Assembly: GCA_025458025.1 (NCBI GenBank)
Contig: JALOTF010000021.1
Coordinates: 1-36,174, forward strand
Source: Beijerinckiaceae bacterium
GTDB taxonomy: Bacteria; Pseudomonadota; Alphaproteobacteria; Rhizobiales; Beijerinckiaceae
DNA length: 36,174 nt
Reading direction: 5' to 3'
Position numbers and translations under genes: made by a program. The notes below the pieces were generated by a model. It searched no databases. It was not told the origin of the DNA and saw only the letters and a program-made list of their open reading frames with translations. Shown here one piece after another: positions 35,052 through 36,174 of this stretch (the first letter of the stretch is position 1; each line of letters begins with the position of its first letter).

Positions 35052-36174
35052 TTATTCGGCTGCGGTGGCGGTCTGGTCGCGATGGGGACGCTCCAGCCAG
35101 TCGACATTCTTCAGTTTGCGGATGACCACGAACTCGTCGCGATTAGTGCCAATCGTGCCGTAATAGTTGAAATCATAGGCATATTGGACGTATCCGCCGA
35201 TCATGTGGGTCGGCTTCAGCACCGCGCGCGTCACCGAGTTGTGGATGCCGCCGCGGTTGCCGGTCATCTCCGAACCCGGCACGTTCACGATCTTCTCCTG
35301 CGCGTGGTACATGAACAGCGTGCCGTTCTTCATGCGCTGGGAGACGACGGCGCGGGCCACGAGTGCGCCGTTGCTGTTGAACGCCTCGACCCAGTCATTG
35401 TCGACGATGCCGGCGGCCCTGGCGTCATCCTCCGACAGCCAGACAATCGGCCCACCACGCGAGAGCGTAAGCATCAGCAAATTGTCGGTGTAGGTGGAGT
35501 GGATGCCCCATTTCTGGTGGGGCGTGATGAAGTTGAGGACGATCTGCTTTTCGCCGTTGGGCTTCAGGTCGATCACGGGCGCGATGGTGCGCAGGTCGAC
35601 CGGCGGGCGATAGACGCAGAGCGACGCGCCGAAGGCCCGCATCCAGAGGTGATCCTGGTAGAGCTGCTGGCGGCCGGTCAGCGTGCGCCAAGGGATCAGC
35701 TCATGCACGTTGGTGTAGCCGGCGTTGTAGCAGACCTTCTCGCTCTCCAGACCCGACCAGGTCGGCGCAGAGATGATCTTGCGCGGCTGCGCGACCACAT
35801 CGCGGAAACGGATCTTCTCGTCTTCCTTGGGCAAGGCGAGATGGGTGTGCTCGCGCCCGGTCGTCTTCTCGAGCGCGGCCCAGGCCTTGACCGCGACTTC
35901 GCCATTGGTCTCCGGCGCCATCATCAGAATCATCTCGGTGGCGTCGATGTCCGTGACGATTTTCGCGAGACCCTTGTTAGCGCCCTCCGCATGGACGCCG
36001 TTGAGCTCCTTGAGGTGCTGGATTTCGTGGCCGGTCTTCCAGGCCATGCCCTTGATGCCGTTGCCAAGCTTGTCCATCAGCGGGCCGATGGCGGTGAAGC
36101 GCTCGTAGATGTGCGGGTAATCGCGCTCCACCAGCGTGACCGTTGGCATGGTCTTGCCGGGGATCGGTTCGCAC
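35052..36174 (-). CDS. narG: Respiratory nitrate reductase alpha subunit, C-terminal part, 5' end outside window
   Basis: The C-terminal 373 codons of the catalytic Mo-bisMGD subunit, which reduces nitrate to nitrite in the cytoplasm. The frame continues to the right edge, where it reads CEPIPGKTMPTVTLVERDYP, so the ATG at 36149 is internal and the true start lies outside. Conserved blocks include SAPTWSGLE, AGYTNVHELIPWRTLTGRQQLYQDH, TPHQKWGIHSTYTDNLLML, GGIHNSVTRAVLKPTHMIGG and NYYGTIGTNRDEFVVIRK, all closely similar to E. coli NarG. The molybdenum ligand and the Fe-S segment at the N-terminus are not in the window. Confidence 0.97.
   Translation of the reverse strand, partial: CEPIPGKTMPTVTLVERDYPHIYERFTAIGPLMDKLGNGIKGMAWKTGHEIQHLKELNGVHAEGANKGLAKIVTDIDATEMILMMAPETNGEVAVKAWAALEKTTGREHTHLALPKEDEKIRFRDVVAQPRKIISAPTWSGLESEKVCYNAGYTNVHELIPWRTLTGRQQLYQDHLWMRAFGASLCVYRPPVDLRTIAPVIDLKPNGEKQIVLNFITPHQKWGIHSTYTDNLLMLTLSRGGPIVWLSEDDARAAGIVDNDWVEAFNSNGALVARAVVSQRMKNGTLFMYHAQEKIVNVPGSEMTGNRGGIHNSVTRAVLKPTHMIGGYVQYAYDFNYYGTIGTNRDEFVVIRKLKNVDWLERPHRDQTATAAE

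Overview
The window is GC-rich, gene-dense DNA with almost every gene on the minus strand. It looks like a chromosomal piece of an alphaproteobacterium, most likely order Hyphomicrobiales (Rhizobiales). The reasons are the gene families, the Tct/Bug and oligopeptide ABC uptake systems, and an intergenic palindrome at 13792-13835 that resembles a repeat I associate with that order. I see no rRNA, tRNA, CRISPR array, transposase, integrase or phage gene.

Region A (1-6829, minus). One tight four-gene operon runs from a well-formed sigma70-like promoter (6801-6829): a D-Ala-D-Ala-ligase-like ATP-grasp enzyme, a membrane protein joining two extracytoplasmic sensor segments to a complete MFS transporter, an orphan TAT-exported PF04392-type substrate-binding protein, and a PAS-PAS-GGDEF diguanylate cyclase that runs off the left edge. 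I do not recognise this combination as a described system. It looks like a sense, transport and c-di-GMP signalling module with its own peptide-ligase-like enzyme.

Region B (7004-10993). A tripartite tricarboxylate transporter (tctA, tctB, tctC; minus) faces a divergent amidohydrolase resembling 2-pyrone-4,6-dicarboxylate lactonase (plus).

Region C (10997-28878). This is a catabolic cluster on the minus strand. In transcription order it holds a 3-hydroxyisobutyrate-dehydrogenase-like enzyme, an aldehyde dehydrogenase, an M20 N-carbamoyl-L-amino-acid/allantoate-type hydrolase, an amidase, a five-gene oligopeptide-type ABC importer, a diaminopropionate ammonia-lyase, a D-carbamoylase, a cog3964 amidohydrolase/deacetylase, a RidA protein and a D-serine-dehydratase/D-threonine-aldolase-like enzyme. 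A divergent LysR regulator lies beside a perfect T-N11-A palindrome. An iron-dependent alcohol dehydrogenase follows lysR. The cluster should import and dismantle N-carbamoyl, N-acyl or D-amino acid derivatives; RidA would clear the reactive 2-aminoacrylate made by the PLP lyases.

Region D (28884-36174, minus). This is the respiratory nitrate reductase operon narGHJI, with narG cut by the right edge. It continues without a break into a cytoplasmic PpiC/NifM-like prolyl isomerase, a small protein with a Cys/His-rich tail, a hemerythrin-like protein, a beta-carbonic anhydrase with a Cys-rich tail and a DUF2478 protein. The overlaps and short gaps suggest one transcript, so these extra proteins probably serve nitrate reductase maturation or the anaerobic/NO response.
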